DNA of 34,119 bases from an uncultured bacterium (GTDB taxonomy: Bacteria; Patescibacteriota; Minisyncoccia; Phycocordibacterales; UBA9973). Shown one piece after another: positions 8,763 through 16,740 of this stretch (positions are counted from its first letter, which is position 1; each line of letters begins with the position of its first letter). A program made the translations under genes and the position numbers. The stretch spans positions 1-34,119 of the forward strand of contig CAIVNB010000069.1 in the NCBI GenBank assembly GCA_903907175.1. Direction: 5' to 3'. The notes below the pieces were generated by a model, which made no database searches, was not told the origin of the DNA, and saw only the letters and a program-made list of their open reading frames with translations.

Positions 8763-9497
8763 ATGCAAAAAGTAGAAAATAAGAAAATAAAAGAAGAAGT
8801 ATCAATAGAAGATATGTTTAACGCTGGTGCACATTATGGTTATTCAAAGACCAGAAGACACCCATCCGTATCTTCATATATTTATACGACAAAGAACAAA
8901 ACAGACATTATAGACCTTGAAAAAACAAGTGTTCAACTCGAATCTGCAAAAGAATTCGTAAAGGGTCTCGGAGCTAGAAATAAAGTAATTCTTTTTGTTG
9001 GCACTAAACCCGAAGCGAAAGAAACAATAAAAAATATAGCTGAAGCATTAAATATGCCTTATGTTAATGAACGTTGGATTGGAGGCACTCTCAGTAATTT
9101 TACTGAAATTAAAAAAAGAATTGCAGAACTTGAAAATTATCGCAAAGAAAACAAAGAGGGGGGGCTCGAAAAATATACAAAAAAAGAACGAGTGGTGATG
9201 GCAAAAAAAATGGAAAGACTTGCAAGATATTATTCTGGATTAGTTGGACTTAAAAAAATACCAGATGCACTCTACATAGTAGACGCAAAAGGAGAATCCA
9301 TAGCACAAACGGAAGGGTTGAAGTCAAATGTCCCAGTAATTGCACTTCTTAACTCTGATTCAAATATAAAAAATATTGATTACCCTATAATATGTAATGA
9401 TTCAGGAATCCCTTCTATTAAACTTTTCACAGAATCAATTTCAAATTCTTATAAAAGTGGTCAGATGTCCATTCCGACAACTGCACCCGTTAAATAA
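8763..9497 (+). CDS. rpsB: 30S ribosomal protein S2
   Basis: MFNAGAHYGYSKTRRHPSVSSYIY, NVILFVGTKPEAKE-like stretch (NKVILFVGTKPEAKETI), YVNERWIGGTLSNFTEIKKRI, LGLKKIPDALYIVD-like stretch, followed by tsf. Confidence 0.96.
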   Translation: MQKVENKKIKEEVSIEDMFNAGAHYGYSKTRRHPSVSSYIYTTKNKTDIIDLEKTSVQLESAKEFVKGLGARNKVILFVGTKPEAKETIKNIAEALNMPYVNERWIGGTLSNFTEIKKRIAELENYRKENKEGGLEKYTKKERVVMAKKMERLARYYSGLVGLKKIPDALYIVDAKGESIAQTEGLKSNVPVIALLNSDSNIKNIDYPIICNDSGIPSIKLFTESISNSYKSGQMSIPTTAPVK

Positions 9498-9507
9498 AAT
9501 AAAAAAT

Positions 9508-10284
9508 ATGTCAAAAATAACAACTGAGTTAGTAAAAGAACTTAGAGATACTACTGGCATTTCTGTAATGCAATGTAAGCGTGCTCTCGAGGAAGCAGAT
9601 GGTGATATGAATAAAGCTCTAGCAATCTTAAAAAAAACAAGTAGCGATATTGCTCTTAAAAAAGCTGATCGTAACGCAAAAGATGGAGCGGTAGCCGTAA
9701 AAACAGAAAATGGTAAGTCCGTCTTAGTTGCACTACGCTCGGAAACTGATTTCGTATCAAAAAATGAAGATTTCGTTTCCCTCTTAAGCAAACTTACAGA
9801 TATCGCTTTTAAAGAAGGTATTGAAAAAATGAAAGAAGTATCAAAAGACATGATTGATCCAATCATTCAGAAAACTGGAGAGAACATTCAATTGGGTGAT
9901 ACTTATATAGTGCAAGGAGAAATTTTAGGAGTATATATACATAACAATAAGAAAGCAGTAATTGTAAGTCTAGAAGGAGGCAATCAAGAACTTGCAAAAG
10001 ACATAGCAATGCATATAACAGCAATGAAGCCAGAATATATTTCTAAGGAAGACATCACAGAAGAAATAAAGAAAACAATGTTTGAAATATTCCAAAAAGA
10101 GGTTGCAGGAATAGATAAACCAGAGGAAATAAAGAAAAAAATGTTAGAAGGTAAAATATCAACCTATTTTAAAGAAAAAACACTACTTGATCAACCTTCC
10201 ATTAAAAATCCTGATGAAACAATAGGGAAAATATTAGAGCGCGCAAAGGCAAAAATCAAAGAAGTAAAAAGTTATTCAATATAA
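9508..10284 (+). CDS. tsf: Translation elongation factor Ts
   Basis: MSKITTELVKELRDTTGISVMQCKRALEEADGDMNKALAILKK, LRSETDFVSKNEDF, DIAMHITAMKPEYIS; adjacent to rpsB. Start corrected from 9397 to 9508. Confidence 0.96.
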   Translation: MSKITTELVKELRDTTGISVMQCKRALEEADGDMNKALAILKKTSSDIALKKADRNAKDGAVAVKTENGKSVLVALRSETDFVSKNEDFVSLLSKLTDIAFKEGIEKMKEVSKDMIDPIIQKTGENIQLGDTYIVQGEILGVYIHNNKKAVIVSLEGGNQELAKDIAMHITAMKPEYISKEDITEEIKKTMFEIFQKEVAGIDKPEEIKKKMLEGKISTYFKEKTLLDQPSIKNPDETIGKILERAKAKIKEVKSYSI

Positions 10285-10290
10285 ATAAAT

Positions 10291-10713
10291 ATGTATTTTT
10301 TCTTTATCTTATTTTTTATATCCCTTACAGCAATCATATTAATGATTAGTAGAAAATTACTATTGATAAACAATATAGAAGGACATAATATTGATCATCC
10401 AAATGAATTACTTGTATCTGGAATTTTAGATTTTGATAAAATAAAACATTCCACCATCAAAAATGCAAAAAAAACGATACACGCTCTCATATGGGTTACT
10501 CTTAGAACCTATATCGTTTCTGTTAATTTTATAAATAAAAAAAGAAAAGAGATTGTAATAAAAATAAAAAATAAATTTAGAAAACACCATCATGAAATAG
10601 AAGAAGTAGAAGAAAAGAAAGAAGTTTCCAAATATATAAAAATTATTTCAGAATATAGACAAAAGATAAGAACGATAAAAAACAAAATAAGAGAGGAAGA
10701 AGGAATTGAATAA
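10291..10713 (+). CDS. Small protein with N-terminal TM helix and basic/coiled-coil C-terminus, unknown function
   Basis: MYFFFILFFISLTAIILMIS... then charged region HHHEIEEVEEKKEVSKYIKIISEYRQKIRTIKNKIREE; 6 nt after tsf. Confidence 0.6.
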   Translation: MYFFFILFFISLTAIILMISRKLLLINNIEGHNIDHPNELLVSGILDFDKIKHSTIKNAKKTIHALIWVTLRTYIVSVNFINKKRKEIVIKIKNKFRKHHHEIEEVEEKKEVSKYIKIISEYRQKIRTIKNKIREEEGIE

Positions 10714-10762
10714 ACATTTGTAATTGTTTTTAAGTTTGATAGTATAGAAATACCATAAAAAT

Positions 10763-10835
10763 GCCGCTTTAGCTCAGTTGGTAGAGCAACGCTTTTGTAA
10801 AGCGAAGGTCCTCAGTTCGAATCTGAGAAGCGGCT
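10763..10835 (+). tRNA. tRNA-Thr (anticodon TGT)
   Basis: GCCGCTT TA GCTC AGTTGGTA GAGC A ACGCT TTTGTAA AGCGA AGGTC CTCAG TTCGAAT CTGAG AAGCGGC T; cloverleaf folds by eye with one mismatch at the base of the anticodon stem (27-43). 3' CCA not encoded. Confidence 0.93.
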
Positions 10836-10887
10836 CAAGATAAAAAACTATAATAAAAAATACTAAATAAGTATGAGTGATATTCCG

Positions 10888-10917
10888 TTGGGATTATTCG
10901 AACCCGAAGCGGCTCAA
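10888..10917 (+). repeat. Partial second copy of the tRNA-Thr 3' end (tRNA remnant / possible att-like site)
   Basis: ttgggattaTTCGAAcccgAAGCGGCTCAA. AAGCGGCTCAA (10907-10917) exactly repeats the acceptor strand plus 3 downstream nt of the tRNA at 10763-10835; TTCGAA T-loop core also shared. Confidence 0.6.
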
Positions 10918-10918
10918 A

Positions 10919-12097
10919 TTAAGATAGTTTATTTTTATATCCGTGTTTTTCTTTTAAAGCCAAGAGTCTTTTCTCAAAAAAACGATACGAAGTCAAAGAA
11001 AAAATTACAGCCAACAAAAAAGCTACTATAATTTCTGATATATATATTAGAAAATTATGATTTACAAGAGAAATGCCGAACAAATGAAAAATATAGAATG
11101 TAAAGAATATTGCTATCATATGATAGCAATAAAGACCATAAGAACGAACTCCTAGGTAATTTAAAACCTTAAAACGTCCTAATTTTACTAGCGATTGGTC
11201 TGCCATATTTTGCTCTAAGATAATAAAGGCAAAAAAGATTGAAAAAAGAAGTGGTTCAAAAGAATATAAGAAACGGTACAAATAACCATGCGAAAAAATC
11301 GGTAAAAATGTACGCAAGGGAATCAAAACAAAGCCAATAATGTAAATAGAAAATATAACGTATTTGGGACAATTTTTTATTGTCTTAAAAAGAAAATTAC
11401 TATACATGGTCGCATAAGCAACTAAGGCGCCCACAGCTAAATCTGACATAACAGAAAAAGTAGAATATTTTACAATACTATAATTATCATAATAATAAAA
11501 ACGATATAAAAAAGAAGCACCAATTATTACTAGTAGCACTTTAATAATGTTTTTTTTAGAAACAAAAGAAAGAATAGTCGGCCAAATGAGATAAAATTGT
11601 TCTTCAATAGAGATAGACCAAAGAACCGCAAGTACGACACTCCCCGTTCCCAAGAAAGCCATTTTAATATTAGCACCTAAAAAAATATACCATGGTAAAG
11701 AACTGTAACTTTCAGTAATCAAAAATGGAAAATTGATACCAGATTTTAAGGCAATAGGGTAAATAACAAAAAATCCCAAAAAGAGTGTCAAAAAATAAAG
11801 TGGCCAAATACGTAGAATCCTACGTAGATAAAAATGTGGCAGTGAAATATTTTTAGAATTATCTTTTTCTGTAAGTAAAAGAAAAGTAATTAAAAAACCA
11901 CTTAAAACAAAAAAGAAGTTCACCCCCAAGTCACCATGAACCAAAAAAACTTTTTTTATAAAATTAAAAGAATGATTATTGCTCTCATAGCCTAAAAATA
12001 AAGCCACATGAGAAACAAAAACAGACAAAAACGCAAGAAAGCGTAGAGCATCAAGATTATTGAAGTATACCTTTGGTAAGCTTTTTATATTTTGCAT
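10919..12097 (-). CDS. Acyltransferase 3 family membrane protein (OafA/YrhL-like)
   Basis: NNLDALRFLAFLSVFVSHVALFLG, GDLGVNFFFVLSGFLITFLLL, FYLRRILRIWPLYFLTLFLGF, LWSISIEEQFYLIWP, YGLYCYHM. Confidence 0.92.
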   Translation of the reverse strand: MQNIKSLPKVYFNNLDALRFLAFLSVFVSHVALFLGYESNNHSFNFIKKVFLVHGDLGVNFFFVLSGFLITFLLLTEKDNSKNISLPHFYLRRILRIWPLYFLTLFLGFFVIYPIALKSGINFPFLITESYSSLPWYIFLGANIKMAFLGTGSVVLAVLWSISIEEQFYLIWPTILSFVSKKNIIKVLLVIIGASFLYRFYYYDNYSIVKYSTFSVMSDLAVGALVAYATMYSNFLFKTIKNCPKYVIFSIYIIGFVLIPLRTFLPIFSHGYLYRFLYSFEPLLFSIFFAFIILEQNMADQSLVKLGRFKVLNYLGVRSYGLYCYHMIAIFFTFYIFHLFGISLVNHNFLIYISEIIVAFLLAVIFSLTSYRFFEKRLLALKEKHGYKNKLS

Positions 12098-12109
12098 AGA
12101 AAAGTAATT

Positions 12110-12814
12110 CTATTGAATTTTATCTGTTGTTACAGTTTTTGGATTATTTACAGGCATTGTCTCTTGAAGTTTAAAAGAATTTTTTATTCGTAAATCTAAT
12201 TCTTCAATTGTATTGAACCCTGTTAAAACCTCATCGTCTATCACAAGAGCTGGAAGAGCTGTATCTTTGATCTTATAGATATCTAGCATCGCTTTTACCG
12301 CAGAAAGATCAACACTATAATCAAAAGAATAAACCCTGAGTTCTGGATATTTTTCCCGAAGAGTAGAAAGTACTATCCCCTGCTTCTCACAAAGAGTACA
12401 GCTTTCTGCTTTTGTATAAAAATAAAGAATAAACGCTGATTTTTTACCACAACGAGAAGATACCTTTTTCATTAATAGATAGTCCTTTATCTGAAGTAAA
12501 GAATAATATTTTCTAAGATATGTTACTTCATCCGTATTGCTTAAATTTTCTTGCCCCCATTCTAGTTTTTTACCCAATTCATTTAATTCACTTGAAAGCA
12601 CAGAATCAGAAACATTTTTACAAGATAATTCAGAGAGTAATGAAAATTGAGTTTCAGAAGAAAGTATGTCTATCGAAATGGTATCTTGAATAGATTTCAA
12701 TTGATTTATTTTTTTATTACCAAAATAGTTACTCAAATACACAGCTGTTAAAAATAAAGCCAGTGTTATAAAAAAAACTATTAAATATCTTCTCCAATCA
12801 AATTGTTGTTGCAT
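12110..12814 (-). CDS. Membrane-anchored thioredoxin-like protein with CxxC (CTLC)
   Basis: One N-terminal TM segment; C-terminal FILYFYTKAESCTLCEKQGIVLSTLREKYPELRVYSFDYSVDLSAVKAMLDIYKIKDTALPALVIDDEVLTGF has a thioredoxin-fold pattern. Confidence 0.65.
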   Translation of the reverse strand: MQQQFDWRRYLIVFFITLALFLTAVYLSNYFGNKKINQLKSIQDTISIDILSSETQFSLLSELSCKNVSDSVLSSELNELGKKLEWGQENLSNTDEVTYLRKYYSLLQIKDYLLMKKVSSRCGKKSAFILYFYTKAESCTLCEKQGIVLSTLREKYPELRVYSFDYSVDLSAVKAMLDIYKIKDTALPALVIDDEVLTGFNTIEELDLRIKNSFKLQETMPVNNPKTVTTDKIQ

Positions 12815-14096
12815 TTTGTTTTTTGGGCATTTCTACTTCTCTCTCAAGAACCCAACTCGATTCTTTAGATCGCAATACATTAAATATTGCCTTGAGAAGC
12901 CAAAAAGGCGCTAATATACTATAAATAATCATAAAATAGAACATGTCAAAAGAAACACGGGGTTTCCCTTCCAATATTCCTCTGCCTATCAAAAGAGCTA
13001 TTATAACAGAAGTATACAATATTATTGTTATAAAAAATATAGCTTTTGTACTAAAGAAAAATGGATCAAAATTAATATTTTGACTTATCTTCAAAGTATG
13101 ACCGAGTCCAACTGTATTTATTATAAATATTTTCTTATAAATGAAAGTAAAAAAATTATAACCTAACATCCAAAATAAAAAAATAGCTGCAAAAATTGAG
13201 ATAACTCCAGATGGCAAAGTAAATAAAGCGATAGTCCCATATTTTTTTCTAAATAAAAGTCTTCTGTAGTCTATGACATTTCTAATAAAACCGTAAATCC
13301 ACCTTGATCTTTGTCTATACAACTTTTTTATTGAATTTGGAGTAACTGTATAAACATAAGCATCAGGACAATGATCAATTTTATAATTATGTTCCTGCAT
13401 GCGTAATGCAATTTCTTGATCTTCTGTATTATGTGCATGTCTATAAGGACCTAAGTCATCAAAAACTTTTTTTCTAAAAATAGAAAAGGGTCCGGGTGTA
13501 ACATGAATGCCACCAAGAAAGGCAAGCATCTTTTTAGTATAAATCGACATATCATATTCAGCTTTTTGAGCCCCTTGTAAAATATTTTTTGGTTCATAAA
13601 CTACAACAGAGGGAGCAACAGCCATTGTATTTTTATCATCAAAATAAGTTATTATTCTTTTTAGAGCTTCCGAATCAACAAAGGAATCCGCATCAAGGCA
13701 GCCAACAAAAGGAGTATCTAGATATTGAAGTCCTAAATTTAGTGCAGTATATTTACCACCATTTTTTTTATGAAAAACTTTAATATTAGGGTATTTTTCA
13801 AATTCTTTTATAATCTGCCAAGTGTTATCTTTACTTCCATCATCAACAATGATTAATTTAAGTTTGTCTTTTGGATAATCAAGGTCAAGGAGAGATTCAA
13901 TTGTTCCTCTTATCGTTTCACCTTCGTTATAACATGGAACAATGATTGTAACTCCAGGGTATTCTGGAAGAGAAATAACCCCTTTGCGAACAAGAATTTT
14001 GTTTTTTCTCTCAAAGAAAGTAACAAGAAAAAAGACCTGCACATAAACAGAAAGAAAGCTTAATATATAAAATATTATACTTGAAGTTGAAACCAT
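12798..14096 (-). CDS. Family 2 glycosyltransferase, processive poly-N-acetylglucosamine-synthase-like
   Basis: PGVTIIVPCYNEGETIRGTIESLLDLDYP, LIIVDDGSKDNTWQII, GCLDADSFVD, TEDQEIALRM, RQRSRWIYG (QxxRW), C-terminal TM helices. Confidence 0.9.
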   Translation of the reverse strand: MVSTSSIIFYILSFLSVYVQVFFLVTFFERKNKILVRKGVISLPEYPGVTIIVPCYNEGETIRGTIESLLDLDYPKDKLKLIIVDDGSKDNTWQIIKEFEKYPNIKVFHKKNGGKYTALNLGLQYLDTPFVGCLDADSFVDSEALKRIITYFDDKNTMAVAPSVVVYEPKNILQGAQKAEYDMSIYTKKMLAFLGGIHVTPGPFSIFRKKVFDDLGPYRHAHNTEDQEIALRMQEHNYKIDHCPDAYVYTVTPNSIKKLYRQRSRWIYGFIRNVIDYRRLLFRKKYGTIALFTLPSGVISIFAAIFLFWMLGYNFFTFIYKKIFIINTVGLGHTLKISQNINFDPFFFSTKAIFFITIILYTSVIIALLIGRGILEGKPRVSFDMFYFMIIYSILAPFWLLKAIFNVLRSKESSWVLEREVEMPKKQNATTI

Positions 14097-14136
14097 ATTT
14101 GCTTATATAATAACATTTTTTGGTAAAAAAGTAAAA

Positions 14137-14162
14137 CCAGCCCATTTTTAAAAATGGGCTGG
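14137..14162 (-). terminator. Perfect 26-nt palindrome, probable intrinsic terminator of the DUF378 gene
   Basis: CCAGCCCATTTTTAAAAATGGGCTGG followed on the - strand by TTTTACTTTTTT. Confidence 0.7.
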
Positions 14163-14179
14163 AAAGTAAAAAAAGTAAA

Positions 14180-14497
14180 TTATATTTTAACTTCTTCCTT
14201 TTTTTCTTCAACAGGACAACATGCGTTTTTGCATTTACCACACTTACAACCAAAAATCATCATAACTGAAGCAATACCTACAAGAACGTAGACAATTGCC
14301 TCAAGCATAGACATAGAACCTAAAATCAAATGAACTACATTGAAAGCATCAGCACTCTTGCCTAAAAGCATTCCTATGCCAACTAACCCCCAATTTATTC
14401 CACCTATGATTACCAAAATTTTAGCAACCATACTCATTACACAACCACCCTTGCAACATTTTTCTTTACAAACCCCATCTTTACAATTTCCACACAT
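14180..14497 (-). CDS. DUF378 membrane protein flanked by cysteine-rich N- and C-termini
   Basis: Core MVAKILVIIGGINWGLVGIGMLLGKSADAFNVVHLILGSMSMLEAIVYVLVGIASVMMIFG is DUF378-like; N-term MCGNCKDGVCKEKCCKGGC, C-term CKCGKCKNACC. Confidence 0.85.
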   Translation of the reverse strand: MCGNCKDGVCKEKCCKGGCVMSMVAKILVIIGGINWGLVGIGMLLGKSADAFNVVHLILGSMSMLEAIVYVLVGIASVMMIFGCKCGKCKNACCPVEEKKEEVKI

Positions 14498-14581
14498 ATC
14501 TTTATTTTTATCTTACTTAACTTCAGAAAAAGAAAAGTAAGAATTTTAATTAATTAATAATGTTTATAATGACCTTATCCA

Positions 14582-14617
14582 CTAGTATAACATATTAAAA
14601 AAAATATGTTATACTAG
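14582..14617. promoter_or_regulatory. Perfect 15-bp palindrome with A6 loop, carrying a TATACT -10-like box on each strand between divergent genes
   Basis: CTAGTATAACATATT (14582-14596) AAAAAA AATATGTTATACTAG (14603-14617). Confidence 0.6.
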
Positions 14618-14629
14618 GATATTAATAAT

Positions 14630-14668
14630 CCCGACGTAATGTCGGGACTCCGACAGTATCGTCGGAGT
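14630..14668 (+). promoter_or_regulatory. Two tandem hairpins in the leader of the DsbA-like gene
   Basis: CCCGAC-GTAAT-GTCGGG (14630-14646) followed directly by ACTCCGAC-AGTATC-GTCGGAGT (14647-14668). Confidence 0.7.
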
Positions 14669-14691
14669 TTATAAATAAAAAAATAAACAAC

Positions 14692-15429
14692 ATGGAAAAT
14701 GAAGAAAAAATAGAACATATACACCATATTAAAAAAAGCACAATAAATCAAAGCCAGATAGCTGGAGCAATTATAGTTGCAGGATTAATAATTGCTGGTG
14801 CAATATTATTAAAAGGACAACAACCTACGCAACAAGTTCCAGCAGCGGTAAATAATGGTAATCCCACAGCTCAAAATGTACAAGTTAGAGCTGTTAAGGC
14901 TGATGAACATATAGCTGGAAATCTTAATGCTAAAGTGGTTATAGTTGAATATTCAGATACTGAATGTCCTTTCTGTAAGATGTTTCATAATACAATGAAT
15001 CAAGTTATGACACAAAGTTCTGGAAAAGTAGCTTGGGTATACAGACATTATCCTATCGCTCAACTCCACTCAAAAGCATTTAATGAATCTGTGGCAATGG
15101 AATGCGCTTGGGAACAAGGAGGAAATGATTCATTTTGGAAATTTACCAATGAGCTTTTCGTAAGGACAGGATCAAATAATACACTTGACCCACTTGAACT
15201 TCCCAAAATTGCAACAAGTATTGGTATTAACGTTGATACTTTTAATACTTGTCTTTCTACCCAAAAGTATGCAGACAAGGTAAGAGCTGATATGGCAGAC
15301 GGTACAAAAGAAGGAGTAAACGGTACACCTCATTCTTTCATTTTAAAGAATGGAAAAGTAGTTGATGTCATCGCGGGAGCTGAGCCAATCGAATCTGTAA
15401 TGCAGAAAGTTAATGCAGCGTTAAAATAA
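14692..15429 (+). CDS. Membrane-anchored DsbA-family thiol-disulfide oxidoreductase (CPFC)
   Basis: VVIVEYSDTECPFCKMFHNTMNQVM, WVYRHYPIAQLHSKAFNESVAMECA, GVNGTPHSFILKNGKVVDVIAGA; N-terminal TM. Confidence 0.92.
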   Translation: MENEEKIEHIHHIKKSTINQSQIAGAIIVAGLIIAGAILLKGQQPTQQVPAAVNNGNPTAQNVQVRAVKADEHIAGNLNAKVVIVEYSDTECPFCKMFHNTMNQVMTQSSGKVAWVYRHYPIAQLHSKAFNESVAMECAWEQGGNDSFWKFTNELFVRTGSNNTLDPLELPKIATSIGINVDTFNTCLSTQKYADKVRADMADGTKEGVNGTPHSFILKNGKVVDVIAGAEPIESVMQKVNAALK

Positions 15430-15440
15430 AGAAAAATTAA

Positions 15441-15467
15441 AAAATCCCCCATATCGGGGGATTTTTT
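15441..15467 (+). terminator. Intrinsic terminator of the DsbA-like gene
   Basis: AAAATCCCCCATATCGGGGGATTTTTT. Confidence 0.88.
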
Positions 15468-15497
15468 AATTTAATCAAAGTATAACTAGATACAATG

Positions 15498-15556
15498 TTT
15501 TGACTTCACTCGGACATTGCATGCATAAATTCATGCATGCTCCTCGTTAGTCAAAA
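15498..15556. repeat. Composite inverted repeat overlapping the rpoD stop codon
   Basis: Outer arms TTTTGACT (15498-15505) / AGTCAAAA (15549-15556); inner perfect arms GCATGCAT (15519-15526) / ATGCATGC (15533-15540). Confidence 0.65.
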
Positions 15557-16725
15557 TAGTTTTTCAAACGAGCTATTTTTTCATGCTGGCGAAGTTTTTC
15601 GTGAACTTTTGCTTCAATCTGTCGAATTCTTTCGCGTGTCACTTGAAATTCCTCCCCTACTCGCTCAAGAGTATGCTGTATGCCATCAATCAAGCCATAA
15701 CGCATTTCAAGAATCTTGCGTTCTTTTGGATTTAGCTCTGAAAGAACTTCTCGAATTTGATCAGATAGAATTCTACGAGAAGACTCTTGATCTGGACGTA
15801 AAATCTTATCATCTGGTATAAAATTCTCAAGAGTTGATTTGTCATCATCATCTCCTACTGGCTGCTCAAGTGAGATAGTTTCTTGACTGATATTTTCAAT
15901 TACATGTATCTTTTCAACAGGAACCCCCATTTCAGTGGCAATTTCTTCAGATAATGGATCTCTACCCAAATCTTGACTCAATCTTCTATAGACTTGTTTG
16001 TACTTTGAAATAGTTTCAACCATATGGACAGGAATACGAATAGTACGAGATTGGTCTGCAAGCGCACGAGTAATAGACTGACGAATCCACCAAGTTGCAT
16101 AAGTTGAAAACTTGTATCCTTTCGTCCAATCAAATTTTTCAACTGCTTTAAATAAACCCAAATTCCCTTCCTGAATTAAATCAAGCAATGTTAAATTTGC
16201 ACTTCTTCCTACATATTTTTTTGCAATTGAAACCACTAAACGCAAATTAGCACGAGCAAGTAAATTTTTTGCTTCTATGTCTCCATGTTCTATTCGTTTT
16301 GCTAGATCTTTTTCATCAGAAGCATAAATTAAAGGATATTGACCTATCTCTTTTAAATACATCTGGATAGAATCATGCATTGTGGACTTATTTAAATCAT
16401 CATTTACATCAACATCAAGATTCAATAAATTTCCACCCTCAAGCACATCAATACCTGCTACGGTGAATTTTTCATAAAGTTCATCTAAAAAAAATATATT
16501 ATTTTCAATATCAGGAAAAGTTTTTAATATCTCATCATAAGTAACAAAACCTCTTTTATGCCCCTTTGCAATAAGCTCATTTGACAAGCGACTTAGCTCT
16601 TGAGTCTTTTTCTCCCCAACTGTTAATTTCTTGGTCGTTATTTTTTTTGATAATTTTTTGTTTACTTTTTTTATAACTTTCTTCAATTTTTTAGTTTTTG
16701 CCTTTTTTACTTTATTTTTTTTCAT
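15547..16725 (-). CDS. rpoD: RNA polymerase primary sigma factor (sigma-70)
   Basis: [95 protein letters not shown], region 4 [44 protein letters not shown]; very Lys-rich N-terminus. Confidence 0.96.
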   Translation of the reverse strand: MKKNKVKKAKTKKLKKVIKKVNKKLSKKITTKKLTVGEKKTQELSRLSNELIAKGHKRGFVTYDEILKTFPDIENNIFFLDELYEKFTVAGIDVLEGGNLLNLDVDVNDDLNKSTMHDSIQMYLKEIGQYPLIYASDEKDLAKRIEHGDIEAKNLLARANLRLVVSIAKKYVGRSANLTLLDLIQEGNLGLFKAVEKFDWTKGYKFSTYATWWIRQSITRALADQSRTIRIPVHMVETISKYKQVYRRLSQDLGRDPLSEEIATEMGVPVEKIHVIENISQETISLEQPVGDDDDKSTLENFIPDDKILRPDQESSRRILSDQIREVLSELNPKERKILEMRYGLIDGIQHTLERVGEEFQVTRERIRQIEAKVHEKLRQHEKIARLKNYFD

Positions 16726-16740
16726 ATATAAAAATCAAAC

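Noticed and set aside
10888-10917. Second tRNA gene
   Set aside because: Only the T-arm/acceptor 3' portion is present; no D-arm or anticodon arm upstream.
16650-16725. Lys-rich low-complexity N-terminus of RpoD as a frameshift or misassembly
   Set aside because: The ORF is continuous, and Lys-rich sigma N-terminal extensions are plausible in AT-rich genomes.
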